Of a stretch of 64,000 nt of DNA, positions 42,600-53,164 are shown piece after piece. The translations under genes and the position numbers were made by a program. A model generated the notes under the pieces. That model had not been told where the DNA came from, ran no database searches, and saw only the letters and a program-made list of their open reading frames with translations. The stretch's first letter is position 1. The number at the start of each line of letters is the position of its first letter. Source of the stretch: Lepidostoma basale (taxonomy: Eukaryota > Arthropoda > Insecta > Trichoptera > Lepidostomatidae); assembly GCA_022606425.2 (NCBI GenBank), contig JAHDVF020000155.1:1-64000 (forward strand), written 5' to 3'.

Positions 42600-43077
42600 G
42601 TTTCGAATTCAATTTCAGTTTAATAGGGTTTTTCATATAGAGCGTCGGCTCTTATCGTCGTTATAGTGATCATATGTTTTTTTTAATTTTAAGGACACAA
42701 GAATTTTTTTTTAACCAAATGGTCGCCGATACTTTGCTGCAATTGGTGTATCCTGGTGGTCAAAGGGTTTTTACATACGGACGCTTAAACTTTGACAGCG
42801 TATAGCAACCATTTTAGTCAAACGATAGCTATCAAATTTGACAAAAATACTTAAGTAAGTCTTGATATTTTACAATGAACGCTACACGCTTCAACAACGC
42901 TTTGAAATTGTAAAAATTTATTATCAAAATAAGTGCTCTTTTCGCCATTCATGGCCGTCCTGCAGAGTCCACAATATGTCGTTTAATGCATAAATTTGAG
43001 ACAACCGGATCGATGGTTGATGAAGCAGTGAATGGACGTCTAAGAAACGCAAGAAAAAAATGCAATACACTTGTTTT
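42600..43077 (+). pseudogene. Tc1/mariner element 5' part with transposase N-terminus
   Basis: A likely 5' UTR from about 42625 leads to ATG 42875. With one frameshift the product reads MNATR, then LQQ/QQRFEIVKIYYQNK, AIHGRPAESTICRLMHKFET and TGSMVDEAVNGRLRN before breaking off at about 43060. It is the helix-turn-helix region of a mariner-like transposase. The catalytic domain is absent. Confidence 0.8.
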
Positions 43078-43119
43078 ATTTCATGTTAAAGTTCGAGCGC
43101 TCTTAATGAAAAACACTTT

Positions 43120-43200
43120 GTATAATATTTACACCCGAGGATAGAAGAAGTCATCTCCGAAATATGTTGTGTATCATATTTTTATTCTGCAAAAATATTT
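43120..43200 (+). repeat. Hammerhead remnant next to the mariner fragment
   Basis: ttacacccgaggatagaaga, then atctccgaaatatgttgtgt: box CCGAGGA, GAAAUAUGUU and stem I ACAC/GUGU. One changed base in the box. The conserved module begins at 43250 (ggaattccacggtgttaacg). Confidence 0.55.
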
Positions 43201-43250
43201 AATAAATAAAAGTAGGTTAAACTGTGTTAGTTATGTTACTGTGAATTATA

Positions 43251-43690
43251 ATGGAATTCCACGGTGTTAACGTCTTAAATCTTCAATTGAGTAATAATTT
43301 CTATGTAGTTAGTTATTTCGGGAAAACGTTGTATGATAGAATACCGAACGATGAAATAAGAAAGAAATCTAAGGCAGATAACTGCATCATGGATAAAATT
43401 AAAAAAGGATCCCTGAGATGGTTTGGACATATGGAACGAATGGATTGGAGTAGAATGGTTAAAAAGTTGTACACAAGCAGCGTGAGTGGAAAAAGAAGCC
43501 GAGGACGACCGAGGAAAACATGGCAGACCAAATTAATCAATTACTAAAAGGTGGTCACATTCGAAGTCGTATGGTACGATGTATGAACGTAGAGGATGCC
43601 CGAGAGGTATGCCAGGACAGAGCATGGTGGCGATCCATCTTCTCTGCCTACCCCTCCGGGGAAATGGCGTGATGGTTAGTTAGTTAATTA
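43251..43690 (+). pseudogene. LINE-T fragment, subfamily variant
   Basis: The open frame 43251-43547 contains IPNDEIRKKSKADNCIMDKI, GSLRWFGHMERMDW and KRSRGRPRKTW. It frameshifts, then continues as GGHIRSRMVRCMNVEDAREV and IFSAYPSGEMA. The (TTAG)n tail is short (43674-43685). It differs from other LINE-T copies in the KADNC block. Confidence 0.8.
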
Positions 43691-43835
43691 TTAAAAAAAC
43701 ATAGTTTCATATCATTATTATTTAAAATGAACTTCTATGAAGAGATTTCAGTAAAATTATTAGGTGTGTACAATAAATTTCTATAAATGATTTAAAACAT
43801 ACGTGTACTTTGTTTAAAATATCACTTTATTTTGT
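43690..43835. other. Spacer, nothing recognised
   Basis: AT-rich with no recognised unit. Confidence 0.4.
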
Positions 43836-43836
43836 T

Positions 43837-43895
43837 TTATCGAACCAACCGGTTTCGCCCCCGCCGTTCCGGAGCGTCGTCAGGGTTAAAATAAT
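43837..43895 (-). ncRNA. Hammerhead ribozyme, intact by inspection (GUU type)
   Basis: On the minus strand CUGACGA (43883-43877) is intact, followed by one C. Stem II GCUCC/GGGGC (one G-U) closes a 9-nt loop, GAA is at 43856-43854, the palindromic stem III ACCGGU is at 43853-43848, and the cleavage-type nucleotide U is at 43847. Stem I AACC/GGUU is perfect, with an outer UUAU/AUAA helix beyond an internal loop. Confidence 0.75.
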
Positions 43896-44070
43896 AAAAT
43901 GTTAGCGAAATTGATTCGGCAAAACAAAATAAAGTGGAGTATAAACAAAGCATTCTAATTTTAAATTTTTTTAATAGTTACTTCTGTATTTGAATCGACT
44001 TTAATTTAATTTTATACCACATCATTGTTATTATTATCAAAAAATAACCCTTGTTTTATTATTTTTTCAG

Positions 44071-44531
44071 ATATGTCAGATAAAAGAAGACGTCTCACAT
44101 AAGTAAATCTTCCTTAAGAATAAACACAACTTACATAAACCTAAAATGAAAGGCGTTGCGCGAGCGTCCAGTGACATTTTATGACAAACAAAAAATTTAA
44201 ACAATGTTAGTTCGAAAAAGGAACAGAAGAAAACCGAACGGACAATATCCCGCGCAAACTGGCGCCAACCGGCGGGATATACAGCTACAGCCAGACAAGT
44301 TTGAAATTGGAATGGTTCAGCTTAAAAAATGAACGCGTTCGGAATTTAAAAATTGGCGACAGAGGCCGATTATTTGAAAATTGAATATGGAACGAAAACG
44401 TTCCACGCGCAGACGTCACGTGTACAAGGAGCCGTTGTTTGAACAGCTGAAAGAATATGCGAGGCAGTTCATCGCGTTTATGTTCAGTAATGTTGGCATC
44501 ATTGGACTCGTTGTGGGGTACACGATTGCAG
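44071..44531 (+). CDS. K2P exon 1 (5' leader plus codons 1-48)
   Basis: Coding begins at 44387. The preceding 316 bp follow a good acceptor (ttattattttttcag, ending 44070), so 44071-44386 may be a spliced 5' leader. It holds a 9-codon upstream frame (ATG 44073, MSDKRRRLT). The donor is 44532 (GTTGGT). An alternative GTAAAC at 44536 would break the frame to exon 2. Confidence 0.8.
44245..44280. promoter_or_regulatory. Inverted repeat upstream of the K2P start
   Basis: ATATCCCGC (44245-44253) and GCGGGATAT (44272-44280) are a perfect 9-bp inverted repeat with an 18-bp GC-rich spacer. It lies about 105 bp before the predicted start codon, in the putative 5' leader. Function unknown. Confidence 0.35.
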
Positions 44532-47500
44532 GTTGGTAAACATATCAAAAATTAAGCTTCTGATCTGATAACATTATTAAAAAAATGTATTTATATTGTA
44601 CTAAATTAATTTATATTAATTGACAATGATGTCAGTGCATAATTATGTTCTTAGGCCGATCCTTTTGTATGGAAGTAAAGCATGCAACAGGCAAAATAAG
44701 GATGAAAGTAGAAAAAATCAGTAGAAATGAGATCTCTAATACGAATGTGTAGTAAATCTGTATATGTGAGAGTGTCAAATGAATGTGGTGCGAATGAACA
44801 AAATAATAAAAGGGTCGTGAATGTGGTATTGACACATGAAATGAATGAGTGACAACAGAATGGTGAAAAAGGTATATTTAAACGACGTGAACGAAGCTAG
44901 AATTGGAGGATGGCAGAGGAAAACGTGGCACGATCAAATCAATTAAATATTTAATGTAGGTCACGTGAGGAGTCGGAGAAATCGGGGTGTGCTTGAAATG
45001 ATGTATGAATGGTATGTTGAAGAAATTAAGAGAAGTAAGAAGAAATCAAAAGAAAGAAATAATTCAGAACATAACGGTGTGGCGGTTAATTCTACCTACC
45101 TTAACTTAACTTACCCATCTGGGGAGTTAGCGTGACAAATTGAAGTCACGACCCTCTTAAACTAACTAACTAACCAGCTAATCATCACGCCGTCTCCCCG
45201 AAAGGGTAGGCAGAAAAAGTGGACCGCCACATTGTTCTGTCCTGACATACATCCCTCGGTTCCTCTACACTCAAACATCATGTCGATAAGTTAGACTCAT
45301 CACGTGATCGACATTTAATATTTTGTTGATTTGATCGTGCTAAGTTTTCTTCTGCCTTCCTCTATTTCTAGCTTCGTTCACGTCGTTCACCTTCTTCACC
45401 ATTCTGTCTTTACTCATTCTTTCCATCTAACCATCTTAACGACCCTTTCATTATTTTGTTTATAACTCTTTCATTCGCATCGAATACATTTCTTATATTT
45501 GCATTTGACACCCTATCATATACAGATTTAAAGAGATCTTATTCCTACTGCATTTATTATAATTTCATCCTTCTTTTGCCAGTTCCATGCTTCACTTCCA
45601 TAAATAAGGGTCGGCTCAAGAACACTATTGTGCACTAATCTTTTTTGGATAGGCTTTTGTTTGCGATCACAACTTTAAGTGCACTATTTACTATTTCAGC
45701 CCCAACCCTTCTCTCAATATCCTTCTCCACTCTCCCATCCTTTGTAAACATACTTTCTTAATAAACAACCAAACTCTCAAACTATATTAATTTAAGAGCG
45801 TTATATTCTTTAACTGTTTGTCTAAATGAATGTTAAGTATATTATTCACAATTTTAAATAATATTGAAATAAATATAACAAATTAAATCGATGGACCAGA
45901 TTATCTCAAAAATAAGATTTGGAATTTTAGAATGTTGTTGTGTTTCAGGAGCCTTCATGTTCATAGCAATCGAGGCTGAGCATGCAAGAGATCTGTCATC
46001 AGATGTCCTGGCCTTGAGAGGGCAGGCCGCCAACAGGCTGTGGGAGTTAACCTGCTGTCAGGTCAACGTGTTTAATGACACTGCTTGGTTTGATTTGTAA
46101 GTAATGTTCACTAACTAAAAAATGATTTCTACTCTTGTCATGTACTTCTTCTTCTTTCTGTGTCCTGTCAGGTCTCCCCAACGTTGACTATCACCCTTGA
46201 TTCATAGTGATGACCTGGGGAAAAATATCCAGAGTGGTCTCCCCTTTCCTTCTCTGGAGGATTTTCTGTTGGGGTTACCTTCCCTTAGCTGAGTGAATCC
46301 AGTTTTATGGGGTTGAAAGCTCGCCATTCGTCCTCTCTCTATCTGCTATGGCAATAAGTAATATGTGCCACATTGCCCGGGGTTCGCGGGGTCTTTAAAA
46401 ATACCTCATGGACGCTAGAGAGTTGGACTTGATAGTAGTGTTGCTGTTGTAAATGCAACATGGCGCCTTACGACATTTTGTAGAGGCATATTTTCCAGCA
46501 AAACATACCCCATCGAAGCCCTACTACCCTTTTGAACCCCTACTACTTACTTACATCCTATGGCCACATAACTCTTGAAGAGTTTTAGCCTCCTTGATGA
46601 TTTTCCGCCAAGCTCCTCGATCCTGCGCCTTTTGCTACCAGCAGTCCGATTTGCCCAACCTAGCCAGGTCAGCCAGAACATTGTCCATTAGGCGCTATCT
46701 ACGCCTTCCTAGAGGTCTTACTCCAGTCGGTCTAGACGCGTACATGGTCTTGATTCCTCTGGTCTCTCCGGCTTGATATACGTGCCCAATCCATGCTCGA
46801 CGACCGGCTCTCACGGTGCTCGTTATAAGGGGCTGCTGGGTCATTTAGAAATGTGATGTAAATAAATCGCTGTCTTTGGTCTGGTAGGATTTAAGTGACA
46901 ATACAAATAGCGATATCTATCACATGTCATAAGAATCGATGGCTTATAAATTGTATACAGTAATTGAGTTTAAATTAGCTACTATAAAGTATATGTACAA
47001 AATCAATGGGAAACTACAACATTAAAAAGGAACAAGTTGCATTTCAAGAACCAGTAATTTTGTTAATAGGCTTTGCTGCAAAACAATCCCTGGGATTGAA
47101 TCTAAAAAAAGTGATATACCATATGATATTTGATAATGCCTTAGAAGTGCGAAACATCTAAGGCATTATCTGGAGTTCCGTCCATTCCTTGATATAATCG
47201 AGCCAGGACATCTGATCATTCATATCAATTATTATATATGGAGTTTATATCATTCTTGAAGAAACAATAAACAAATTATATGTATATGTTCTTTGGGTTC
47301 TCGTATATTACTCATGCATTTAAAAGATTAATTCGCCAAAAAAAAAAACTCTTTTCTGACCCCATCAAACTCTACGAAATGCTCGTAAAAGACTGTAGTA
47401 AATCTGTATCTATCTATGTAGAGAACAACAGTACACAAAGAAGGACTAGGACTTTGAAGCATAGCGCAAGGACGACGCCGCAGGAGCAAAAGGAGATGAA

Positions 47501-49669
47501 AGGAGAGACCATAGGGAGACAGTGGCGCCAGTGAAGGACTGTTGAAGAGGAGGCCAAATCCCACAGCGAGATGCAGAAGAAGAAGAACAATATCATATTC
47601 GTTTTAAAGTTTTGATTTGCAAAAAAATTTATGTATATATTCTGATACTACAACTTTTAGTTAGTTAGAATGTTTCAATCCTGGGATTGGTTTGCAGCAA
47701 TTTCTTTTATTATTCTCTTCCATTCTTCCCTGTATTGTGCGGCTCTTTTGAAATCTTCAACGCACGTCCATCAACAGGTCCTCCAGGTACTCTCGGCGAG
47801 GGCGTCCCCTAGAGTCTGTCCCCTCAGTCATACCCTCCATTATGGCATGCAAGAGACCTTCTTGACGTATTACATGGCCGATCCATCTTGCACGCCTTTC
47901 GGATAAGGTCCTGAGCAGGTGCCTTCCTCCTTCGATTCCTTGAAGTACCTCCTCATTCGTGATGTGGTCTCTCCAGGAAATTCCAAATAGTCTTTTATAG
48001 GACCACATCTCAAAAGCCTCTTTTAACTTTAAGTATGTTAGATTTATCTGATAAATGTGAAATTTTACATCATTGTAAAGGCAAAAGCGAAAATATATTT
48101 TTTGCACAAAGAAAGCAAAACTCACTTCAATGACATGTCGTTTTATCAATTCTCGGATACAAAACACACATTTTGAAGCCAAATAAATATTTATTCGTGT
48201 AAAAAAACTGTATGTAATTTGCAATGATATGGACTTTACTCGAGTTCAAACTATGGCTTGGGCGTATATTTCTCCCCCGAGCGAAATCTTGCGTACGTGG
48301 AAAACATATTTGAACAGAAAAATAATATATAGGGAAATCACAAATAGGAATTCAATTCGTTTTGGAAATATCACATTGTTGCCCGTACCACGCTCGTTCG
48401 TATTGTATCGCCAGGGTTGTATACGAATCCCAATATGTATCCATTTTATTGAAAATAACTATTTGAATTTTTTTTTCGGAGAACGCTGCTCGTTTTCTTA
48501 TAATAAATAAGTTCAGAGATAACACATTAGTATGTAACTTACTATACGAATCCTTGAATACAAATTTTTCTTGCTTTATACATCAAATTGTTTAATGCAT
48601 GCAAAAAAAACAAAGAGCTTGTAGCTAAAGAAAAATGATATAGAACAGTACTCATCGCTTAACCATGACTGTTATAGGACGCAGCGGAGCCGTTTTGTCA
48701 GACTTGTTTGTTTCTAGAAGTTTTATTATATTTTACGGGAATGACATGTTTTAACTTGCTAAGGTATCATCAAATTTCGATTAATGCTGCCTTAGGTAGG
48801 CGAAATAAATAATTTCATTCTCCTCTTCTCCTTCTCCTCTGGCGTTACAACCCTTAGTGGGTCTAAGCGTCCTCCAAGAAACGTCTCTATCCCGTCCTGT
48901 CTCTGGCCGCCACCTCATAGACTTGCTGCTCCAGGACCCGACAGTCTGCCACGGCACCATCCAGCCATCGCAATCTCGGCCTGCCGATGATTCTTCGCCT
49001 TTCTGGATTGTCAGACAATACTCTTTGGGGAGCTCCAGATCCCACATGCGGTGAAAGTGCCCTAGCCAGCGTAGTCTGTTAATCTTTATAAACTTGACCA
49101 CGCTGACGTCTTATTCTTCTTTTTCATCCTTGACGTAGACCTATGTTGTCTGTTCTCCAGAGTGTTGCTCCTCCTGTGACGTAGACTCCCAGCTGTCCTT
49201 CCATCTTTTAGGAGATCTTCCACGAGGACGAGTCCCATGAGGCCGATTATGCAATGCAATATAGGGGAGTCTGGTGGTGTCCATTCTTTGAAAATGACCG
49301 TACCAGTCCCCTTTTCGCTATCTGCTCCATCTTATAATATTCTCAACCTCACATATCTCTCTTATTCTGGTGTTCCTCACGCGATCTCTCAGTGTCTTGT
49401 GTCTCTTCCATAAAATATAATAAAACTTCTAGTAAACAGACGTTTTCATCTGTATGAATATAAAGTTAATACAGCGAGATTATTTGAAACTGATGTAGTT
49501 TATAAGTGTCAATATATTTTCAGTGTTGCCAAAGAGCTTCTGGACTACCAGGGAACAATAGTCAAGGCCGTGCGGAATGGGTATGACGGGATAGACGACC
49601 CGGAGGAGTACAAGAAATGGAGATTCTCGGGAGCCTTCCTATACTCCCTCACAGTCATCACCACCATCG
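44387..49669 (+). CDS. Two-pore-domain (K2P) potassium channel, N-terminal exons
   Basis: Three joined exons encode about 146 residues of a K2P background potassium channel of the plasma membrane. The start is ATG 44387, with an in-frame stop at 44375-44377 and a favourable A at -3. Residues 1-28 are basic and cytoplasmic. M1 spans roughly residues 29-60 (FIAFMFSNVGIIGLVVGYTI, then AGAFMFIAIE). The cap region follows, and the first pore helix ends LTVITTIG, where TTIG begins the selectivity filter (TxTTIGYG in K2P families). Splice phases agree: exon 1 ends G|gttggt, exon 2 is 45949-46096, and exon 3 ends ATCG|gtaagt in the codon of the first filter glycine. An intron at that glycine codon is known from other K2P genes. 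The next exon (GYG onward) was not found up to 64000. Introns are filled with LINEs and hammerhead repeats. The subfamily is not assigned. Confidence 0.93.
44640..45115 (+). pseudogene. LINE-T fragment in intron 1
   Basis: aggccgatccttttgtatgg, gatgaaagtagaaaaaatca, then gaggaaaacgtggcacgatc and gtcacgtgaggagtcggaga. Several indels, and no (TTAG)n tail. Confidence 0.7.
45165..45745 (-). pseudogene. LINE-T fragment in intron 1, reverse orientation
   Basis: The tail end is first (actaactaactaaccagcta, 45163), followed by tcatcacgccgtctccccga, the minus-strand coding block and a match to 44640-45115 (attttgtttataactctttc, ttcttttgccagttccatgc). Together with the previous entry this makes an inverted pair. 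Confidence 0.75.
45949..46096 (+). CDS. K2P exon 2
   Basis: Acceptor ttgttgtgtttcag ends at 45948, and the donor GTAAGT begins at 46097. It encodes GAFMFIAIEAEHARD, RGQAANRLWE, CCQVN and TAWFD, which are the end of M1 and the extracellular cap helices. It enters in phase 1 and leaves in phase 2. Length 148 nt. Confidence 0.93.
46145..46535. repeat. Small LINE-C remnant and unassigned GC-richer segment
   Basis: 46150-46195 (gtcctgtcaggtctccccaa) matches the LINE-C 3' end on the minus strand. 46210-46510 (gagtggtctcccctttcctt, attgcccggggttcgcgggg) is GC-richer and not matched elsewhere in the window. Confidence 0.4.
46540..46845 (-). pseudogene. LINE fragment, family unassigned
   Basis: The plus-strand view shows gattttccgccaagctcctc, gtccattaggcgctatctac and gtgcccaatccatgctcgac. 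The minus strand carries RRRWIARVDRAAR- and RRIIKEAKTLQ-type peptides, typical of a LINE C-terminus. No duplicate was seen in the window. Confidence 0.5.
46855..46990 (+). mobile_element. tRNA-derived SINE body, headless
   Basis: tgtctttggtctggtaggat, then cgatatctatcacatgtcat, matches the bodies of the SINEs at 7967 and 59908. The tRNA-like head with its A- and B-boxes is missing. Confidence 0.65.
47125..47185. repeat. Fused hammerhead-remnant hairpin
   Basis: gataatgccttag and ctaaggcattatc are perfect reverse complements around aagtgcgaaacat. This fits two head-to-head copies of the UUGAUAA-type family. Confidence 0.65.
47340..47595 (+). repeat. Possible LINE tail in intron 2
   Basis: Ends in gcagaagaagaagaacaat, a tail typical of the LINEs here. 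The upstream 47400-47540 is GC-richer (cgcaaggacgacgccgcagg), with no diagnostic peptide block. Family unassigned. Confidence 0.35.
47665..48040 (-). pseudogene. LINE RT C-terminal fragment
   Basis: The minus strand encodes EAFEMWSYKRLFGISWRDHI, TNEEVLQGIEGGRHLLRTLS, RRARWIGHVIRQEGLLHAIM and SRGRPRREYLEDL. EAFEMW, the WIGH motif and GRPRR are landmarks shared with LINE-C/D, but the sequence is a separate family. Confidence 0.8.
48825..49105 (-). pseudogene. LINE RT C-terminal fragment
   Basis: Minus-strand KINRLRWLGHFHRMWDLELP, then RLRWLGH and GRDRDVSWRTLR, ends near GRNAREGEEE-like residues and a ctcctcttctccttctcctc (minus: GAGAAGGAGAAGAGG) tail. The LRWLGH motif fits the same C-terminal domain class. 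Confidence 0.7.
49110..49420 (-). pseudogene. LINE-D fragment
   Basis: The plus view aggagatcttccacgaggac, gagtcccatgaggccgatta, ctctcttattctggtgttcc matches the minus strand of 19583-19876 (NHNRPHGTRPRGRPPKRWK-like and RNTRIREICE). It lies just left of K2P exon 3. Confidence 0.75.
49524..49669 (+). CDS. K2P exon 3 (pore helix 1)
   Basis: Acceptor aatatattttcag ends at 49523, and the donor GTAAGT begins at 49670. It encodes VAKELLDYQGTIVKAVRNGY, DGIDDPEEYKKW, FSGAFLYSLTVITTIG. The ending matches the K2P P1 pore helix. Length 146 nt. Confidence 0.95.
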
Positions 49670-49894
49670 GTAAGTTCAACAGTATTCACTATATGTTAAT
49701 AAAAAAATACAACAATTTTTTGTTGTGAAAAATACTTGGTTGTTCAATTAAAAAAACATATTGATCGTTGAGATATTAATTTTGTAAAACTCCATATTAA
49801 TGAATAATAGTAAACAATCGTGTTAACTATTATTAATTAAAAAACTGAACACATTGTTATTGTGAATAGAAAAAAATATAATGTTTGAAGTGTT

Positions 49895-50075
49895 TCTTAA
49901 CATAGTAGCATATATATGTCTTTCAAAAAATTGTCAGACGTGGTGGTCGTAAGAATGGCGGAAACGGCGGCAACCAATGACAGGTCATAAGTCCTGTAAA
50001 CGCCTAGACTACCATATTCCGTTTCCAAAAAAAACAATTTACATCTTCGCCTCCATTGAGATACATTAATCCTAT
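49895..50075 (+). repeat. REP-A copy, truncated
   Basis: atatatgtctttcaaaaaat through gacaggtcataagtcctgta to ttgagatacattaatcc. Confidence 0.7.
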
Positions 50076-50184
50076 TATAATTTTATTTATATTAGAACAG
50101 ACATGACATAATAACATGTATTTATGTAATCTACTTTGGGAATTAAAAAAAACATTGTTTAGACCACTTTTTTAATAAAAAATA

Positions 50185-50620
50185 TTAAAATACACGACAT
50201 GTTTCAGAGGATATCTTCAGGTGCAAATTAATAATTTATTTATTCATCCATTATATCCATCATTCATTATATCCATCTTCAGGTGCAAATTAATAATTTA
50301 TTTACTAATTTCTATATAAATTATATCTTTTCAAACTTATGTTTTAACTAAATTATATTATCATCATGTACTATTATTATTTAACCTACTTATAAGAAAT
50401 AGCCCAACTTAATTTTTAATTTTTGTATCGAATTTTAAATACGTTTTTTATTAGTCTTTCTTTGTTTAGTTTTTGTTATATTTTTTACACCTGAAGATGG
50501 AGGTATTCTCTAAAACATGTCGTGTATTTAAATATTTTTTTAGTAAAAAAGTGGTCTAAACAATGTTTTCTTAATTCCCAATGTAGATTACTAAGGAATT
50601 CCATAGTGTAATGCCTTAAC
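50185..50620. repeat. Hammerhead inverted pair
   Basis: The minus copy at 50188-50230 has an intact CUGAAGA box, ACAUGUC and stem I CAC/GUG, but stem II is deleted. The plus copy at 50486-50526 has CUGAAGA (50491-50497), stem II GGAG/UCUC, AAA in place of GAA, ACAUGUC and a perfect stem I UACAC/GUGUA. The pair encloses about 260 bp. The conserved module occurs at 50592. Confidence 0.7.
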
Positions 50621-51041
50621 TTTCAATAAGTTGTATTTATGTACAATATTAACCTGTCAACCATGTAATTTGAAATCAAACACAATAAAATCAGTAAAAA
50701 CGAAACAAAATGTTTGTTGAAACTGTCTGTAAGAATTATAGACTGCGAATAAAAATTCACGGTAGATGCAGTTAAGCTCAGTAATGCTTATAAACCCCCT
50801 GAAACATAACCGGTTTAGTGGAATCAGATTAGCCTGCAGGCTATATTGAATTATGATCTAGCGCTATGGGCAGAGTTAAACACATTGGTCGGTTTTCCAG
50901 ATGTTTTGTAAATAGAAAACGAACTAGTTTCCAAGTTTATAATTGTAGTAAACATACTTTGTTGATTAAAATTATTTTGAATTATGTAGAAGAACTTATT
51001 CAAAATTGTGATTGTAAAAGGGTACCGAACTGCCGTAAGAT

Positions 51042-51425
51042 TTGTTATGCTGGGCCGCAAGACGACAAGAAGAGCAGAGGCTGCACGTAGCAGAAATGAA
51101 GATGTTGAGGTGGGCCATCGGGGTTACGATGCTGGATAAAGCTAGAAATGAGCACATCAGAGGTAGCCTAAAAGTCGCTCCCATAGCGGAAAAAACTAGA
51201 GAACGTCATCTGCGGTGGTACGGCCATGTGAGCAGGAGGGACAATGAATATATCGTTCACAAGACCCTGCAACTGGAAGACGGAAAGAGGGGACCAGGTC
51301 GGCCTCCTGCAACTTGGATGTCCACAGTTAGAAACGACCTGAAGGCGTTAGGACTGGACATCCAGATGACCCTGGATCGTGAGACTTGGCGGAACCGTTC
51401 GATGCTCGCTTGTCGTTTAGTCTTC
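51042..51425 (+). pseudogene. LINE RT C-terminal fragment
   Basis: The open frame reads LHVAEMKMLRWAIGVTMLDK, ARNEHIRGSLKVAPIAEKTR, LRWYGHVSRRDNEY, RGPGRPPATWMSTVRNDLKA, and ends TLDRETWRNRSM. It joins the next LINE abruptly at about 51425. No stops in about 125 codons, so a fairly young copy. Confidence 0.85.
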
Positions 51426-52160
51426 ACATAACTTCACTATGTAATAGCTCCCTCAAAATGCTTGGTTTTGTCATTAGAAACGCCAAGATCTTTCGTAATA
51501 TTCAGGTGCTGAAGCTGCTGTATAACTCTCTGGTGAGAAGTCGGTTGGAGTTTAGTTCCATTATCTGGGCGCCGCATGAGGTTCGATATTCCCTGATGGT
51601 GGAGAGGGTGCAGAAAAAAATTCTGCGATACCTCTATCTTAGGGAGTATGGATATTACCCGTGGCTCTTTCCAACTGATTTCTTGCTAGGGATGTTAGGC
51701 TACCAGTCACTCGAGAGGAGACGAGACATTCACTTGGGTGTCCATTTCTTTCGACTGATAGGCGGTTGTATACACAACTCAGAAATCCTGAGTGATGTAG
51801 GTCTGTTCGTCTCTGATAATTATCTTCGACAAAGGGGCCATAGATTGTTTTATCTCCCACGATGCAGAACCTACATGCCAATGGTTATGCCGGTAGGTAG
51901 AGCATTATCTTTGCTTAATCGTATCACCTCGGAGTTTGACATATTTTGTGATAGTTTGGCTCATCTGAGGGAAGTACTATATTTATTATAATTGTATGGT
52001 ATATTTATTTTATTAATTTGTCATGCATCTTATGTTTCTCGCTCTTTTTATCAATCTATTATGTATTACTTATTATTGTGTATCTCTAACTTGTATCTTT
52101 AGTGTATTGGAAAAAAAAATTCTGTAATGCTTTAGATTTGTTTAAAATAAATAAATGAAA
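51425..52160 (+). pseudogene. LINE-R, jockey/R1/CR1-like RT C-terminal fragment
   Basis: The frame runs to a stop at 51989-51991 as SLHITSLCNSSLKMLGFVIR, VLKLLYNSLVRSRLEFSSII, WAPHEVRYSLMVERVQKKIL, LLGMLGYQSLERRRDI, NYLRQRGHRLFYLPRCRTYM and a final REVLYLL. It is the longest uninterrupted coding block in the window. The 3' UTR extends to about 52140 with an (AAATA)-like tail. FIRLRE-type C-terminal residues are typical of these non-LTR clades. 5'-truncated. Confidence 0.85.
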
Positions 52161-52164
52161 TAAA

Positions 52165-52660
52165 TAAATAAATGAAATTAGGAGAGCCGACCCCAAGTAA
52201 CGGGAATTGGCTAGGCGAAATAGAAGATGTGTAAAAAAAAATCTGTTTTCTACAAGTAAATATATCTTCTTTAAGCATCTTTTTGAGATCTTTCCAAATA
52301 AATGGTGGAATAAAGAATTGGAAATAATTAGTGTTTATTCCAGTGGCACTCGAGTCGATTTCCCGACATGTGGACATATAATTACAATCTTTGAATCCAA
52401 TTCAATTATAGCCCTCAGGGGCGGATACATCAATATAGAAGCAATTTGTCTCAAAGCGATATTTGTCTTCGGAAACTAAATTAATTCAGTCAATTGTAAG
52501 GCGCAGACGTAATAAATTAGCTCTCCCACCGCTGCGACGGGCAGGGGCGCACCGCACAACTGATTGGCCGGAGACCGACCTGAGCAAGTCTCTAGTAAAC
52601 TAATGCTTTAAACTGTTACATGGATTCTTGTCCATTGTTTTGGCCGAAACAATATGATAC
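52165..52660. other. Spacer with a GC-rich patch
   Basis: 52500-52600 (gctctcccaccgctgcgacg, ggagaccgacctgagc) resembles 9555-9640 over a short stretch. No gene. Confidence 0.4.
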
Positions 52661-52664
52661 TTCA

Positions 52665-52980
52665 AATTTTAATTGTATCTCAATAGAGACGAAGACGTAA
52701 ACTGGAAACTGAACATGGATGATCAAGGTGTTTACAGGACTTATGACCTGTCATTGGTTGGGTTAAGCGCACGCTTTATGTAATTACAACATTCCCCATT
52801 CCACCTTTGTTATTGTGATCATGCATGACAAATTTTTTGGAAGATGTATATATACTTCAAAATCCATATTTATCTTCACGTGTCAGTTTCAGTCAGCCAT
52901 CTATGTAGATTTGGTTGCACTTGTGAATTTTTCAAGATTAACCTATACAACCGACCCACTAACGCCATCTATGGAGAATG
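52665..52980 (-). repeat. REP-A copy
   Basis: Starts ttttaattgtatctcaatag, contains caggacttatgacctgtcat and ends at taacgccatctatggaga (52962-52979), the reverse of the family's tagatggcg 5' end. Confidence 0.75.
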
Positions 52981-53164
52981 ATTTTCGGCATTTAGCAAAC
53001 TACCTTATTAACACAATGCGAAGGCTGTCGCCTAACATATTGTTAGAAGCCGCTAGGAGTATTATTCCATTCTATATGCCAAAGAATTTGACCAGATGAT
53101 ACTTCAACATTATCAGTGATAACATTTATAACACTGTTATAATATCATAATTTATGTTTTCAAA

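Noticed and set aside
51042..51991. One fused protein of about 300 residues
   Set aside because: The frames differ and the peptide families change at about 51425. It is two LINE fragments joined by insertion.
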